From: Gnetum montanum
Taxonomy: Eukaryota; Streptophyta; Gnetopsida; Gnetales; Gnetaceae
Assembly: GCA_015680685.1 (NCBI GenBank)
Contig: MNCI01005895.1
Span: 1,256,448 to 1,320,447 of the forward strand
DNA length: 64,000 nucleotides
Direction: 5' to 3'
Position numbers and translations under genes: made by a program. Below the pieces are notes generated by a model that saw only the letters and a list, made by a program, of their open reading frames with translations, was not told the origin of the DNA and made no database searches. Below, piece by piece: positions 11,856-24,089 of this stretch; within the stretch, counting starts at the first letter, position 1; each line of letters opens with the position of its first letter.

Positions 11856-12118
11856 GAGTTGTAAGGGAGAGATCCAAAATAATGACAACTATTAGAATTT
11901 CTTAGAAGTGCCCAACTTCTCCCAATTGATGATCTTAGATTAAGGGATGGAGTTTGGCGACACTCATATTCCAATGTGTCTATGCCTTCGTTGTTGGCAT
12001 GGCTTGTCTCCTCAATTTGTTCCATGCATATTTGTCTACTCCTTCTAGTAGCTGTCAACCATGGGGCGTCTACTACTTCTTGTGTGGTTGCTACATACAG
12101 GCATCTTTGTTTCAGAGT

Positions 12119-12600
12119 TTAAAGGGCACACCTGTTACATGGAGGCATTTCCTCCATGTCATCACCCGATGAATCACTGTATGTGATGCATAAAACTTTC
12201 CTCTTCTCAATCTTTCCATGAATGTTTATCTTAGAGATTTCCAAGGAAAGATCATGGATCCTAAGACGTGCGTCTACTGTACTCACCCATGCCCTTCCCA
12301 TTATAATTGGGAAGTCCCCTTCGTTGTTGTTCACTTCAATCACTAGGAAGTCAGCTGGGTAAGACCAACCACACACAGTGTTAATGACGTCTTCCACCAA
12401 TCCTAAGGAAATGGTGATGGACTAGTTCACCAGCTCTAGTTAAATGTTGCTCTTCTTGAGTTGTGGCAGGTTTTAGGCTTGATACATCTCTCGTGAAATT
12501 AAGTTGACTCCGGAACCTGAGTCAAGAAGAGCCCTATGTGGTTCATTTCCGGTGACTTGAAGGTAGATTAAGGGACTTCCAAGACCAGTTAGTTTCCTGG
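12119..12600 (-). pseudogene. Aspartic protease of element A (active site intact, later stops)
   Basis: The retropepsin active site reads ALLDSGSGVNLIS, with the catalytic Asp codon at 12521-12523. It is the only intact D-S-G among the Athila-like elements here. After a stop at 12473 the same frame continues with a few stops to DFPIIMGRAWVSTVDARLRI at about 12240-12310. The enzyme would process Gag. The segment preceding the active site (LQVTGNEPHR) also matches C. It lies directly downstream of gag in the same direction. Confidence 0.8.
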
Positions 12601-15129
12601 GAAGGTGGCCTACCTTGATCCAATCGATTACGATATGGATTAACATAACCATATGCGTGAAGCTCTGATTTTGGATGGAACGGTGCTCCAAAGTGTTAGA
12701 TGGTGGAGGAGTGTTCATGGACTCAACCGTTTGTTGTTGCGAGAGTTTGTCAAGGCTTTTGGTTCTAAAGAAGGGTCTTCTCTTTTTACAGTTGTCAGAA
12801 CCAGCAATAGGTTGAATATTTACAGCTCTCGCAGTGTGACGTTGCTGCGGTTGAGGAGGAAGTTCCCCTTGCATTGTTGGTGTTACCGGAACTACTACTA
12901 GTGGAAGAGGTGCAGATGGATTAGGAGAATGGTGTGGGTATGGAGTGTCTCCCGGAGAAGAAGGAGTCCTTCTGAAGTACTCTCGAACTTGGTAGTGATG
13001 ATGGGAAATTGTGTGACTCGTGAAGTCACTTGGAGAAATCCGCTGCTGCACATAATAACCATAAGGATCAGGCTACCGGTAACGGTATTGATGTGTTGGC
13101 AATGGCATCCCCCATGACTATGGGTATTTCCACTACTGATGTTGTCCGATGGGTTGTGGGGGAGTTCCACTTGGATAATATGTTAATGGTTCATGGAACT
13201 GCCTTGGGTTACCTTGGGGATAAGGTAACCTTTGGGGTGTTTTCCATTGGTTAAATCTTGGATTAAGTGCATACACCCCAGACTCTTATAGATGTGAGAT
13301 GATTGGGCAACATCCCTTAGGATGGTCATAGTGGTAGATCTCACATCCACCATCATCGTCTAAATCCGAATCCACAACCACATCGAAGTTGTGATTTTTC
13401 CCTTACCCTTGTTATGTGCAGGGCCTACATCTCTCCACTTTGTTTTACCTTTGTCACTACTTTGTTCTACCTTAGACTCTTCTACAATTTTCAAGACAGT
13501 TTCAAGCCTAGAGTCTAAGGAACTCCATACATCGTCTACCTTAGCCGATAATTCTATTGTGACTTTTTGAATCAGCAAGGTTTTTCTGTTCACCAACTCT
13601 TTAATTAGTGACTCATCCTCATCATCACAAAATTTCACTTCCTTCTTTTGAAGAGAGGGATCACGGTTGTATTCTTCTGCACTTTCCCTTTTTCGTAGCT
13701 CACCTTCTTTGTTTGCTACTTGCTCCAACAAGCGTTGAACTTCATGGGCCCTTAATTGTGATAGTCTCCCTTGGGCATAAGTCCCAAGGATTCTTCTAGT
13801 TTCCTACCTTAGCCCATCTATGATGTGGTGGAGTTGATCCCGTTGAGCGTATCCATGGCCTGAGCAACGATGTAACAATATGTAGTAACAGGCCATGGCA
13901 TCATCCAAGGGTTCATGAGTACCTTACTTCCATCCTTGGATTTGCTTACGCAAATTGGACACTCTGGAGTACGTCTGATACTTATCTTTGAATAGTTCTA
14001 ACATTGTACTCCACCTCCTGATGATTTCCGGTTCTATGGACCACTACCAGCTCTCTGCTTCCTTGGTGAGTGTCCTGGGAAACAACTTAAGTTTCTGCCA
14101 CTCATTTTCTATATTCTGCAAGGTGCAGGCATCGTGAAATTCCTATAAATGATGTTCAAGATCTGCATTGTATCCCCCTTCAAATCATGGGATGTTTTTC
14201 ATGTCTAAGCATTTGATCCGACTATCTTTTAAATGCCTTATTGGAATCCTCACTACCTCCGTTATGTCAAACATACTTTGGGTTGCAAGTAAGGCCTTGT
14301 CATGATCATCTCTTTCATGATTCTTGTGATGTCTTCGTTGTTCCCTACTTTCCCTTCATTCATGCCCTTGTCCTCTCTCTAGACTCTCCCATTGAGGTTT
14401 CTCATTTTTCTTACTTTTATCCTCTCCATTATGTTCATGATTGTGCCCTAATGTGGAAGGATAGGGTGAGTGATGTGAAGAAGAGGAAGAAGAAGGAGAA
14501 CCATTGGTGATCGTGGTGATGATCTGAGTGCCCATCCTTGTCTTTTGTTGTTGTTCCCTCTATGAACAGTTGGTGTTCACGGGCATCAGAACTAGGATTG
14601 TGTATTGTTGAGCGTAAGTTCTGATACCCAACCTCCTCATCATCGTTAGGAGGGGGAACATCATCTCCTATTTTGCTAAGGACGTGCAGGACCTCTTTGC
14701 CCTTCAATAGTGTATGTTGACTCTCCTGCTTTGCGTCCCTCATACATTGTGCTTCTATGGGATGATAATCCCTCATGTCANATCCCTCATACATTGTGCT
14801 TCTATGGGATGATAATCCCTCATGTCAAATTCTTCCGCAACGTATTTGACATAGAGCTTTGTCATGCCAGTCTGTGCCAAAGCACAGATAAGCATGCTAG
14901 GAACTGATCGATCTGGAGGTAACACTATGTTACCACACAAATCTCTCCATCGCATCTGTTCATCTTGATGGAGGATAAAAGTAAGATCAGGTACATACTC
15001 ATCGGGATGAGTATATGTTGCCCTATATTCTTGAGGACTCGGCTGATTTCGACTATGTGTTTTTGATTGCTGATTGTCCTTTGTATGATCCTTAGGCAAT
15101 GTTCTCTTGTGAGAAGAAGAAGAAGACAT
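12601..15129 (-). pseudogene. Gag of element A (degenerate)
   Basis: The start codon at 15127-15129 begins MSSSSSHKRTLPKD. The conserved block HPDEYVPDLTFILHQDEQMR, then WRDLCGNIVLPPDRS, lies at about 14935-15020. The frame seems to break near 14781, but this is an assembly duplication. Without it, one frame would run from 15129 to about 14435. Later pieces at 13360-13731 (charged, helical, ending near a Lys-rich tail) and 12600-13051 (proline/serine-rich linker into the protease) contain real stops. Gag would build the particle and bind the element RNA. Confidence 0.75.
14736..14827. repeat. 45-bp duplication around a single N (assembly artefact)
   Basis: Positions 14736-14780 and 14783-14827 are identical, separated by one N at 14781 and one base. 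The offset is 47 bp, which exactly explains the reading-frame change of gag here. Two contig ends overlapping by this sequence were probably joined without merging. Confidence 0.85.
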
Positions 15130-15254
15130 GATGTCTTATAGGTGTGCTAATTACTGTTATATTTTTTTTCATTTGATTAACCCTAAGGTTCGTTTAAGCT
15201 CCCAACGATGTGAATAATATCCTCTTATGTCCTACTTAGCGCACAAACACTTAG

Positions 15255-15272
15255 TCCCTGGCAACGGCACCA
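15255..15272 (-). other. Primer binding site of element A
   Basis: On the minus strand TGGTGCCGTTGCCAGGGA starts one base after the 5' LTR. It matches the 3' end of plant tRNA-Asp (from memory TGGCGCCGTTGCCGGGGA) with two transitions. Athila-type elements commonly use this tRNA. Confidence 0.85.
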
Positions 15273-15273
15273 A

Positions 15274-16266
15274 TGATGAGCGGAGAGGTACCCCTACACT
15301 CAACCATACGAAACGAGCATAGCACGCACTATCCGATCGAACTCCACAAACTAAATGCCTATGTGCTTCATGGAACACTTAAGGTTAACCATTTGTTGTC
15401 TTCCCAGACTTACTTGTAGTTGTCACGGTGTATGGTTAAGTAGGTCCGAGGTATATGATTTTTATAGTATTTTATGTTTTTCTCCTATGCTATGAGGTGA
15501 AGGGTTGAGGAGACTAACTAACTCTAACTAATTACTAAGTCTAAATTAACTAGCATCAGCATCCATTCCCACTTACTATACACACCCTGAACTGATGCAA
15601 CCGTGGCTACCAAATGGTAATCATCACTAAGATCACCACACGTAATGCATGTGCTCAAAGTGGTCGTACTGAGGCACCTAGCTAAGAGGAAAGGGTTGAG
15701 AAAGTCTATCTAGCCTAAGTGCAATGAGCAGCCAAATCCTTGACTAACCGTACACATTGGGGTGTACGACTACCACTGGGATTACCAAGCATAGATCCTG
15801 GATACACCACTGGGTTACCAAGTAGTCACACTAGATGCTCGTAATCAAGTCGTACTCATTCTGCAATGCGATGAGCATCCATTCCTCAACTATCCGTACA
15901 CATCCTTAGATGCTCGTAGTTAATTTGTACTCATACCGCATTCTAGGAAAGCAATAAATAGCAATTAAATAAAATCCTATTCCATGCACTGTAAGGTTTA
16001 TCGAATCAAGTTCATCTTTATTGTTGTACACAACTTGTGTTCTAGTACAATGTTGCTCGACTAAAGATCCATTCACTCTAGGACTCCTACTGCGGGCATA
16101 TGGAAAAATAATCTATCTCTGGAGTGATCAAACTACTAGAGTTTCCCTACTTCTAGACCAGGATGAGGAATAAGAGGAGTGCCACCTATTATTTATAGAT
16201 TTGGCGGTGGACCACGATATCACATACGCGATATCACAGGGGATGACACGATATTACGTCTCATCA
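15274..16266 (-). repeat. 5' LTR of element A
   Basis: The LTR is 993 bp, TGATGAGCGG to CGTCTCATCA, the partner of 9058-10098. The TATA box is at 16191-16197 (TATAAAT on the minus strand). It lacks the 48-bp palindrome-bearing segment of the other copy. Confidence 0.9.
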
Positions 16267-16271
16267 CTTAG
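16267..16271. repeat. Right target-site duplication of element A (CTTAG)
   Basis: CTTAG follows the 5' LTR of A directly and matches 9053-9057. Confidence 0.9.
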
Positions 16272-16348
16272 AAAAAAAATTCACCTTGTGTTCACACTTA
16301 GACAAATTTGTAGTCAAGATGTGGGGGCTCAAATTTGGTGGTGTTTCA
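16272..16348 (-). repeat. Left (3') LTR of element B, second part
   Basis: This continues the LTR cut at 9057. It aligns with 33416-33490 and ends in the same GGTGGTGTTTCA. The GC-rich tract right after it (16349-16361) reads AAAGAGGGGCCAA on the minus strand and is the likely polypurine tract of B. Confidence 0.88.
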
Positions 16349-17439
16349 TTGGCCCCTCTTTGTTGATGTCTAAAGGAGTGGCCTAAAAGATGTCAACAAA
16401 GAATGACAAAACACCACAACAGGCTTAGCACCAACATCACTCGTCAATGCCCAGTAGGATGTTGTTGCACCATGCTCAAGAGTGCTAAGGGTTGCAGTAT
16501 GCTAGAGGGAAAGGATGTAGGAAATGTACAAGGGATGCTAGGGGAGGTAAAATGCAAATAGTATGTCATGCTATAAGATGCGAGGTTAGCATGGTTGACG
16601 AGGATCAAGGCACTAGGATTGCTTGTTGCCAAAACTGTGATCTCTCATCAGAATACTTATGAGAGAGTCAATGTCCATGACACTAGAATGGCTTGCCCTT
16701 GAAATTGTGACCTCTCATTGGAGTGCTTATAAGAGATTTAGCGTGGATTTAGAGTTGAACTAGTTGTAAAACTGTAGCTCTGCTAATTTTTACCTGGGGA
16801 CATGTTTTTCCCCATTCTCATTTATTTGGCTTTTTTAATAGCAAGGTAAACCTGTTTTGGATTCTGCACATTACTGGATGCGAATGAAGAGATGCTTTCC
16901 ATTAGGTGGATTGAGTGCCACCTAATGGACTTTTTTGTTATGCAACTGCGTTGCATCTGTGGGATAGTTGTTTCCTCCTTAGGATGAGTGGGATTATATC
17001 TGCTTGGGCTTTGACCAACCCATAGAGGATCCCCATAGGACAAGTCATGTTATGTCCACCATGGGTTCTACAGTTGACTTAAAGAAGATTCCATGTGCAT
17101 TGGAGGGGTTTGTAAGCTTAGTGATGCAGGGAAAGATGGGGGAATGCAAGGTAAAAAGGGGTAAATGTAAGTAGGCTATAGCAGGGTAATAGGGATGTGC
17201 ACTCTTGAGATGTTTGACTATTCCAATCATGCACATCAGAGCAATGTTGTGACTTTCCATTGTGATGAGATGTGTCTTTGCATGACAACCTAGGGCTTCA
17301 TCCTACAAACAAAACTCAGAGAAGGTAAGAAAACAACCACACAACATAAGATTCAAGTAAACTATTCAATGTGAGGGCACTACAAATGCTATGATAGCTA
17401 AACTAATTGCAAGTGTTTATAAACCTAGTAAAGGTGCTG
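16349..17439 (-). other. 3' untranslated region of element B, LTR-proximal part
   Basis: No coding region is recognised. A tandem pair of about 76-bp units begins near 16603 and 16678, both containing CACTAG-ATTGCTTG and TCTCATC-type blocks. Confidence 0.5.
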
Positions 17440-17770
17440 GGGGCAAGAATGCTACAAATGTTCCAAAAAGACTAGCAAAATGGTGGGGGGAAATGATGAT
17501 GCAAGTGCTTAAGAGCCCACACTGATGATAGGAGCCCAGAAAACTAGCAAACTGATAGGGGTCATAATGTTGCAGGTACTCTCAAGCTTGAATAATGGCA
17601 AGAGCCCAAAAAATTAGCAAAATCATAGGATCATAATGCTGCAAGTGCTACCCATAGGTGGTAGTGCTACAAGTGCTGCCTAGAGGATGCATTGATTACA
17701 GGAGCTCTAGAAGATTAGTAGAATGCCAAGGGGTGGTAATGTTGCAAATGTTCTAGGGGCCTCTCCCAAT
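17440..17770 (-). repeat. Minisatellite of about 75-bp units in the 3' region of element B
   Basis: Three to four diverged units contain GAGCCCA, AAACTAGCAAA and ATAATGCTGCAAGTGCT in that order. Such arrays in the 3' untranslated region are known from Tat/Ogre elements. Confidence 0.65.
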
Positions 17771-17829
17771 GACAAGAAATCCATCCTGGGACTATAATGT
17801 CCCCCACCCCATCAATGAGATGGTAGACT

Positions 17830-18150
17830 ATGAACAGAGTTTAAGGTCTTGGTAGACTATGTGCTTTACTAGTTTAAGGTCTTAGCATACTATGAGCCTA
17901 GTTTAAGGTCCTAGAAAATGATGGCATGCTAGTTTACAGTCCTAGTAGACTATTGTGTGCTAGTTTCATGTCATAGCAGATGTGCTACTATGTTAGTTTA
18001 ACATCATGACCCAAGGACGAGATGTGCTAGTTTAATGTCATAGCAGATGATCTGTGCTAGTTTAACATCATGCCAGATGATTTGCACTAATTTATAGTCA
18101 TAGTGGACTTGCTATGCCAATTTATAGTCATAATGAACTATGTGCTTACC
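17830..18150 (-). repeat. Minisatellite of about 31-36-bp units (TAGTTTAAGGTC family)
   Basis: About nine diverged units follow the pattern GTGCTAGTTTAAGGTCATAG plus a GCAGACTAT-like tail. The same motif recurs at 21735-21805 and 27600-27760, always in the same orientation. Confidence 0.75.
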
Positions 18151-18229
18151 TTGCTTTGTTTAGATGTGGTGCTACATGCTAGGCATAGTAAGGCTTCAGA
18201 TACAAGTGGTTCACTAAGTTGGCAAATTC

Positions 18230-19280
18230 ATTGTCATTGTGGGCAGCAAGCTTGAATGCTCCATTGTCATAGGCCTTAGTGACCAAGAAAGGCCCTTTCC
18301 AATTGGCTAAGAATTTATCTGTGGGTTTGTGAATAGCCTTGGGACTAGGTCCCCTTTCTTAATGAGGCACTAGTGTTGATAGTAATGGTGTTTCTACCAT
18401 TACTTTTCTTGGTACCACTTGATGCAATCAAGCATCTACATGTGCTCCTCCTCTATCAAATAAAGGTCCATAATTCTCAACTCATCGTTCTAAGCCTCGT
18501 CAATGAAGTTCAAGATTATCACATGAAGCCATGAAACCTACAATTCAAGAGGCAAAATTTTTTTAGATCCATAAATAGGCTATATGGCATCTTACTAATT
18601 GTTGTTTTGTGTGTTGTGCAGTATGCCTAAAGTGCATAGACTAATTGCTCGTGCCATCGTTATTTGCTACTGATGAGCATCTTCTTTAGAAGTTTGACAA
18701 TGACTTTTTTTGTGGCCTTCACTTGGTTGTTCACCTATGGATAGTACATTGATGAAAAGGAATGTTTGATACCAAAGCATTCACATAAAGCCTTGGTTTT
18801 AGCATTGCTAAAGTATGGCTTGTTGTCAATTATGATGGTCATGGATAAACCAAAGAAGGTCACTATGTTATCAAACACAAACTTGCAAACCTACTATGAT
18901 GTTATCTTCCTAAGGGGAATAGCCTCAACCCACTTGGTAAAATACTCAATTGTGCTTATAATGAAGCTATGCCATGTGGAGGACTTAGGTGTTATAGGTC
19001 CTATGATGTCCAAATCCCAATGTTGGAATGGCCATGTGATCTGCATTGTGTGTAGTTCAATTGGTGGCATGTGCATTAAGTTGCCATGCCATTGAAAAAT
19101 ATCACATGTTTTGACCTTGGAGACACAATTGAACTTCATGTAAGGCCAGTAATAGCCTAAGTGTCTAATTTTTGCCACCATTTCTTTGGATGCTATGTTA
19201 CCTCTGCATAGTCCCTCCTGAACTTGTTCAATGATCATTTGCACTTTGTTCTTACTCACATAGGTTAACAGTATGCCATT
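18230..19280 (-). pseudogene. Integrase of element B (degenerate)
   Basis: The H2C2 region appears at about 19100-19259 (VQEGLCRGN, then IRHLGYYWPYM, then CDIFQWHGN). The core starts near 19000 with WPFQHWDLDIIGPITP and EYFTKWVEAIPL at 18900-18930. The rest continues below 18890 in other frames, with a WAYCTTHKT stretch near 18530-18560 and stops throughout. The domain order and sequence are those of Ty3/gypsy integrases. It directly follows the second RNase H. Confidence 0.8.
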
Positions 19281-19385
19281 GTAATATTAGTAACATAATG
19301 TGTTATCTACCACGATGATATATTGTCGTCATTGTTTATGCACTGCATCCTTTTGGGTAGCGGCTAGATGTTTTGGAGGTTCATC

Positions 19386-19940
19386 CTATTGAAGGTATGC
19401 CTTAATGTCATCATACCATTTTGCTACATGCGTTCTACTAACTATGGCTATGGATGCAATATTAGTGGTTTGTGTGATAGGCATAGTGCAATCTGCAACC
19501 AAGGTGGACAATGCATGGAGCATGTCAGGTGCAATGCTTAAGGCTAATGTTGCTAAGGCATTAGTCATTTAATTTTCATTCTAGGGAATGTATTGGACAT
19601 CAATGTTTGCACACTATTTAAGCAAGTGCTTCACCAGGTCACAGTAAGGTTGTACATGTTAGGCTTTACAAGCATAAACCTTTGTAACTTGGTTGATCAC
19701 TAACTACAAGTCTCCTCAAATTGCTATGTTTTGGATTCCTAGGTCACAAGCTACTAGGATACCTCTGAGAACACCTTCATACTCAACCATGTTGTTAGTG
19801 CAAGGAAATGTAAAATGATATGCAAAGGATCAAATCTCCCTAGAGGGGAATGTGATAATGGTAGTAACGCTACACCCGTAAGAGGTTGAAGCACCATCAA
19901 AGTGCAAGAGTGCCTCGAAGTTGTCAAGTACCTAGTTGAT
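19386..19940 (-). pseudogene. Second (archaeal-like) RNase H of element B
   Basis: The minus strand reads HFDGAST near 19895, then CTNNMVEYEGVLRGILVACDLGI near 19720-19790 in pieces. A GDL (for GDS) and LVINQV follow near 19690, and an Asn-rich end follows at 19386-19568. The FDGAS...TNN.EYE...GDS pattern is the additional RNase H of Tat-lineage elements, distinct from the gypsy RNase H beside it. Stops and the S-to-L change in GDS show decay. Confidence 0.75.
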
Positions 19941-20009
19941 GGTATTGACATGCTCATCCAAGAACTTGACCTTTTGTTGAAGCTTGTTGCAATGTAGTGT
20001 AGGTCAAAC

Positions 20010-20350
20010 TCCACTATTATTGCTTTTCACTATGCAATATGACTACTCTTGTAGATATTTTTTGTAATCACTTGGAGTACATTCCTCTTGCAGATGATGT
20101 TGACTTAACTATGGAAAAGATAATTCCTCCATTTCTTGAGTGCAAAGACCAAGTCAAGGCAATTCTTTTCCACATCATTGTATTCTGCTTCATGGGTAAC
20201 TAATGCATGGCTTAAGTAGTAGACTAGGACCTCTATGCTAGCATCTTGCTTTTGGAAAATCAGAGAGGTGATGAATGTGTCAGAAGTAGTAAGGTAGATG
20301 TAGAAGGGTTTATCTCCTCACAAAGCATGAATCATTGGAAGTTGAGCCAG
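20010..20350 (-). pseudogene. Gypsy-type RNase H of element B
   Basis: The minus strand reads YIYLTTSDTFITSLIFQK, followed by VYYLSHALVTHEAEYNDVEK and a CLDLVFALKKWRNYL block. This is the usual RNase H that follows gypsy RT. It sits between the RT and the second RNase H. Frames are broken. Confidence 0.7.
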
Positions 20351-21300
20351 CTCCTGTTAAAGGTTGTCCAATGCCTATTGGCATCAAGCTAATCACTCAA
20401 AGTGGACTCCTTTTTTGAGTAGATGTTGCATTGGCTATAACTTATCAGATAACCATGCAATAAACCTGCATATAAATGCCAATATACCTTGTAACCCTCA
20501 TAGTTCCTTAAGGTTAGCCAGTGGTGCTAAGTTGGATATGGCCTTACCCTTATTAGGATCTACAAGTATGCCTACTTCAAATACTACAAAACTGAGCATA
20601 TGGCCCATTTTGATGCCAAAAACACATTTCTTGGGGCTTAACCTAACATTTTGTTTCAAATGATGTTTGAGTATTAGGTCCAAGTCATTTGCATGATTGT
20701 GTGCTACTTTGGACTTACCTGCGATGTCATCTACATAATCATTGAGCAAACCTAACATGTAATTTCTAAAGATGTAAGTCATTGCATGCTAATAAGTTGC
20801 TCCTATGTTCTTAAGTATGAAAGGCATCATGGTGTAGCAAAATGTACCCCAAGGGGTCATAAAGGTTGTGCTCAGTGAGTGCTCTGGGTAGATCTAAATC
20901 TGATTGTAGCCCAAGAACCCATCCATCAAGGATAATAAGGCATGACCAATCATAATATTAACCAGTTGATCAATACGATGTAACAAGAAATCATCTTTAA
21001 TGGTAGCCTTGTTTAGGTCCCGAAAGTCTATGCAAATGTGTATACTTATGTTTTTCTTGAGCACAACCACAATGTTGGAAACCTAGTCTATGTAGTCAAC
21101 GGCCCAAATGAAACAAGCTTTGTAGAGCTTAGTGATTTCATCATGGACTGCTAACACCACCTCAAGCCTAACATTATGTGCTTGTGAGGATTGAGGATAA
21201 TATTATGTTAGACTACACAAGGATCTAGGCCTAGCATGTCTTCGAAGGACCATGTGAATGCCTTAATGTTATTGTTGAGCACTTTAGTGATGTTCTGGAC
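20350..21300 (-). pseudogene. Reverse transcriptase of element B (degenerate)
   Basis: The stretch 20498-20782 reads NDYVDDIAGKSK with the YVDD active-site box intact (codons near 20725-20740). It is followed by LSPKKCVFGIKMGHMLSFVV and a VDPNKGKAI connection. Finger and palm parts upstream, up to about 21300, are visible in pieces. The enzyme would copy element RNA to DNA. Confidence 0.8.
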
Positions 21301-21734
21301 ATGTTGAGGCTCTAACAAAGAACTAAGTTTCAATGCTTTTGACTCACCATTAGGTGTAGCTATAGGGATTTCAATGAGGGGATCCTGAATAATGTCTCCT
21401 GCCTCTAAATCAAGAGCCTTAACTAGGTGGTCTGGCTAGTCTAACAGTGCCTCTATAGATGTTATGTCTTCGTCGTAGGCTATGGGCTCAAGGTCTAGGC
21501 TTTGTGGATTGATGCATCACTTGAGATCGTCATGGGGCTCAGTGAGGACTAGAGGTGAGAGAAGTTGCTTATGTGTAATCATGTTGTATTCCTACAAATG
21601 TTCAACAAAAACCACTAGAAAAACACCAATCCACACCTATTTCAATCAGGTTGATATGCACAAATAGAAAGAAAAAAATGCAATAAAAATTTATCTAAGT
21701 ATGCACATGTAAAGAAAGTGAGCGCATTTGTGCT

Positions 21735-21805
21735 AGTTTTAGGCCTTGGCAGGCCATGAGTGCCAGTTTAAGGTCTTAGTAGACTATGGGATACTAGTTT
21801 AAGAT
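21735..21805. repeat. Short array of the TAGTTTAAGGTC minisatellite
   Basis: Two to three units of the same motif as at 17830-18150. Confidence 0.7.
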
Positions 21806-21949
21806 CTTAGTCAACTGTAGATGCACCGAATGTGTCATTTTGGGTAAGGCTAGCAGTGCGTGGAATGTGGAATTAGCCTGGGCGTTCACTAGGAGGGGAG
21901 AGAAATTAAAAAAATTTCTAAGTCACTGGACTGTGAGAAAAATTGAAAA

Positions 21950-23740
21950 TTTTTCTAAGTTTGGGTGACTATGCTCTCCACTGTGCAAATAGTGTTAAGC
22001 ATAGTCTTGGGGTTGGTAAGTCATTAAGTGTTCCCGAGAGGTATAAAAGTATGTTTTCACCATGGGTAAGTCTATCATTTTCAAACTTACAAAATGCAAA
22101 GTTCAAAGCATAGACTTGCTATTGGAGCACATTGCTAGTATAGAGCATAGTTGAAAACAAAAATGGCATATCAAAGTGCATGCCTACACCTTAGATTGGT
22201 GAACATGAATGAGGGAGAATGGGCACTAGGTTGTCTACAGTAGACATGTGTGGAGGAGAGGAGGGCATCACTAGCTACTAGGTATCCTCACTACACTGTC
22301 CAATTTTTGTCATTTTTTCATTTTCTACATTTATTTATTGCACTTGAGGCTTTTGCATTTAGACATTGGTGGTGCCCTACCATGGCAAGGGCCACCACCA
22401 CTGTGGCCATTCTAACTACCATGGTAGGGAGGGACATGCGTTGGGAAGGGTTTTTCTTTTCAAGGTGAATGAGGGTTTTGCAATTCTGGCAATGATTTGG
22501 ATTTTTTTACAGGAACATGCACATAATAATGTGAGGATTTTTCATGACTATAATGATACTCAACACAGCTGCTAACAAGGAAGCTGCATGCTACCACTAG
22601 GGTAATGCACGAGGTCATGAAGATGAGTAGGGTTTTCCTGCAGTGGGGGTTTTACTAGGGTGTGTAGGGTTGTTACAATTTTTTCTTTTATTTTTACTGA
22701 TGAAGTTGGAAGTGGGCTAGGTGACCATGATGCATCAAGGGTCGTAGGGGACTGTGTTGTTGTGGATGTAGAGCCTAAGGCTTCATATAAGGGATGCATC
22801 GCAGTGCAATTGAGAGATTGGGATTGTCATAATGGTTTTGGTCGTGGTGGAAGGGGCATTGCAAGGGTTCTGTGAAAATTTTATTTTTAGAATTTTTCCT
22901 ACATGGGGTACGAATGAGGATGTCGATAGTAGCCAAGAGTTCTGGTCCATGGGGCAAGGAAATGATAGGGATTTGTCCCACAGAAAAATTATATCGTTAT
23001 CAAAGGCACATGTGATGGCTAGTCATGTTGGGGGCCATGTGAGCATCATGCCTGATGGCATAGCTATGTGACTACAGGGTCATGAGGGGAGACTTAGTGC
23101 CAAGGGCACATTTCTACTACCTTTTTTTTAAAAAAAATGTTAGCTATAGCAACAAGGTAGAGTAAGAGGCATGGTAGGTGATAGCATTGTCAATGTGGGC
23201 ATGGAGCTCGCAAGCTAGTGTAGTAGATGAGGGGTTTGTGCAGTGCAATAGGCATGATGGGCATGGTGACCATAGTGCATGGTGCCATAGCAGGGCACAG
23301 TGAAAGTGACAATGGGTAGTGCAAAGCACCATAGTAAGGTTCAGTGCAATGGAGAGGCCAGTGAATGATGCACAATGTTGTGCTTAAAGAGAGTTGGGAT
23401 GGTAGCCAAGACCTAGCTTTTTGTAGGCTGCAACCATGACTATGCTTTCTATCTTAGAGGCACAGTTGATGCTAAGTGTTTGTGAAAATGGCATCTATCC
23501 AACAATCAATTTTCTTTTCATGACTACGCTTTGTGAAGAGTGTAGTCAAGCAATTAGAATTTTTTGCAATCTAGGACTATGCTCTCTAATTTTCTAGATT
23601 ATAGTCAAGGTGATTCAGAGTTAGAAAAAATCTGTTGTTTTTCTATACTACACTCTCCACTAAGGTAGTCCAAAGTTAGAAAAATTTTGTAACTTTTTGG
23701 ACTACGTTGTCTAGAGTTAGAAAAAATTTTGAAAAATTTT
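21950..23740. repeat. Scattered CTACGCTC/GAGCGTAG motifs within element B
   Basis: Near 21965-22010 and 23515-23720 there are repeated pieces like GACTACGCTTTGTGAAGAG and ACTATGCTCTC, followed by GTAGTC and TTAGAAAAATTT. The LTR of B has the same vocabulary. Between them is G-rich decayed sequence without a recognised gene. Confidence 0.5.
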
Positions 23741-23754
23741 ATAAAGTGTATTTA

Positions 23755-23900
23755 ATGTTAAACTTGCAAAATGCAACAATGCTACCAATGCTAAAGCCTG
23801 CAACAATGTTAAACCTGAAAATTGTAACAATGTTAAATTGCCAAAACATGCAAGCTATGATAGTGCTAAGCATGCAAACATGCAAAGTGAAATGCTAATC
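23755..23900. repeat. Degenerate tandem repeat (CAACAATGTTAAACCTG)
   Basis: About five diverged units of 25-30 bp contain CAACAATGTTAAA and TGCAAAATG. Confidence 0.6.
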
Positions 23901-24089
23901 CTATACAAAATGTGTTGTACCCCACTAATTACCAGGCATGTCAAATGTGTTGGTTGATGTCCTATATCTATAGGGTCGTAGGGGGCCTTAGGATATTTTA
24001 ACTAACCTATGCTATGTTATTCTAATTTTGCTAAGTTTAATTTTTAATATTTTGTCAAAAATTACATCCAATATATGTGCACTAATGCT

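Larger units (their letters stand above)
9058..16266 (-). mobile_element. Element A: Athila-like gag-protease retrotransposon without pol
   Basis: This 7.2-kb element has two related LTRs (9058-10098 and 15274-16266), a CTTAG target duplication, a tRNA-Asp primer site and a polypurine tract. The interior (about 5.2 kb) holds gag and protease. I find no RT, RNase H or integrase, although 632 bp are unknown (N). Within the 3' half only decayed spacer is seen. It is most like element C, sharing internal landmarks after the protease. Its protease and gag are the best preserved of the family in this window. It probably moved with enzymes from a partner such as D (inference). Confidence 0.88.

Noticed and set aside
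23120-23145. T8-A8 stretch as a Rho-independent-type terminator or small hairpin
   Set aside because: Eukaryotic nuclear repeat context; homopolymer hairpin without an adjacent gene.
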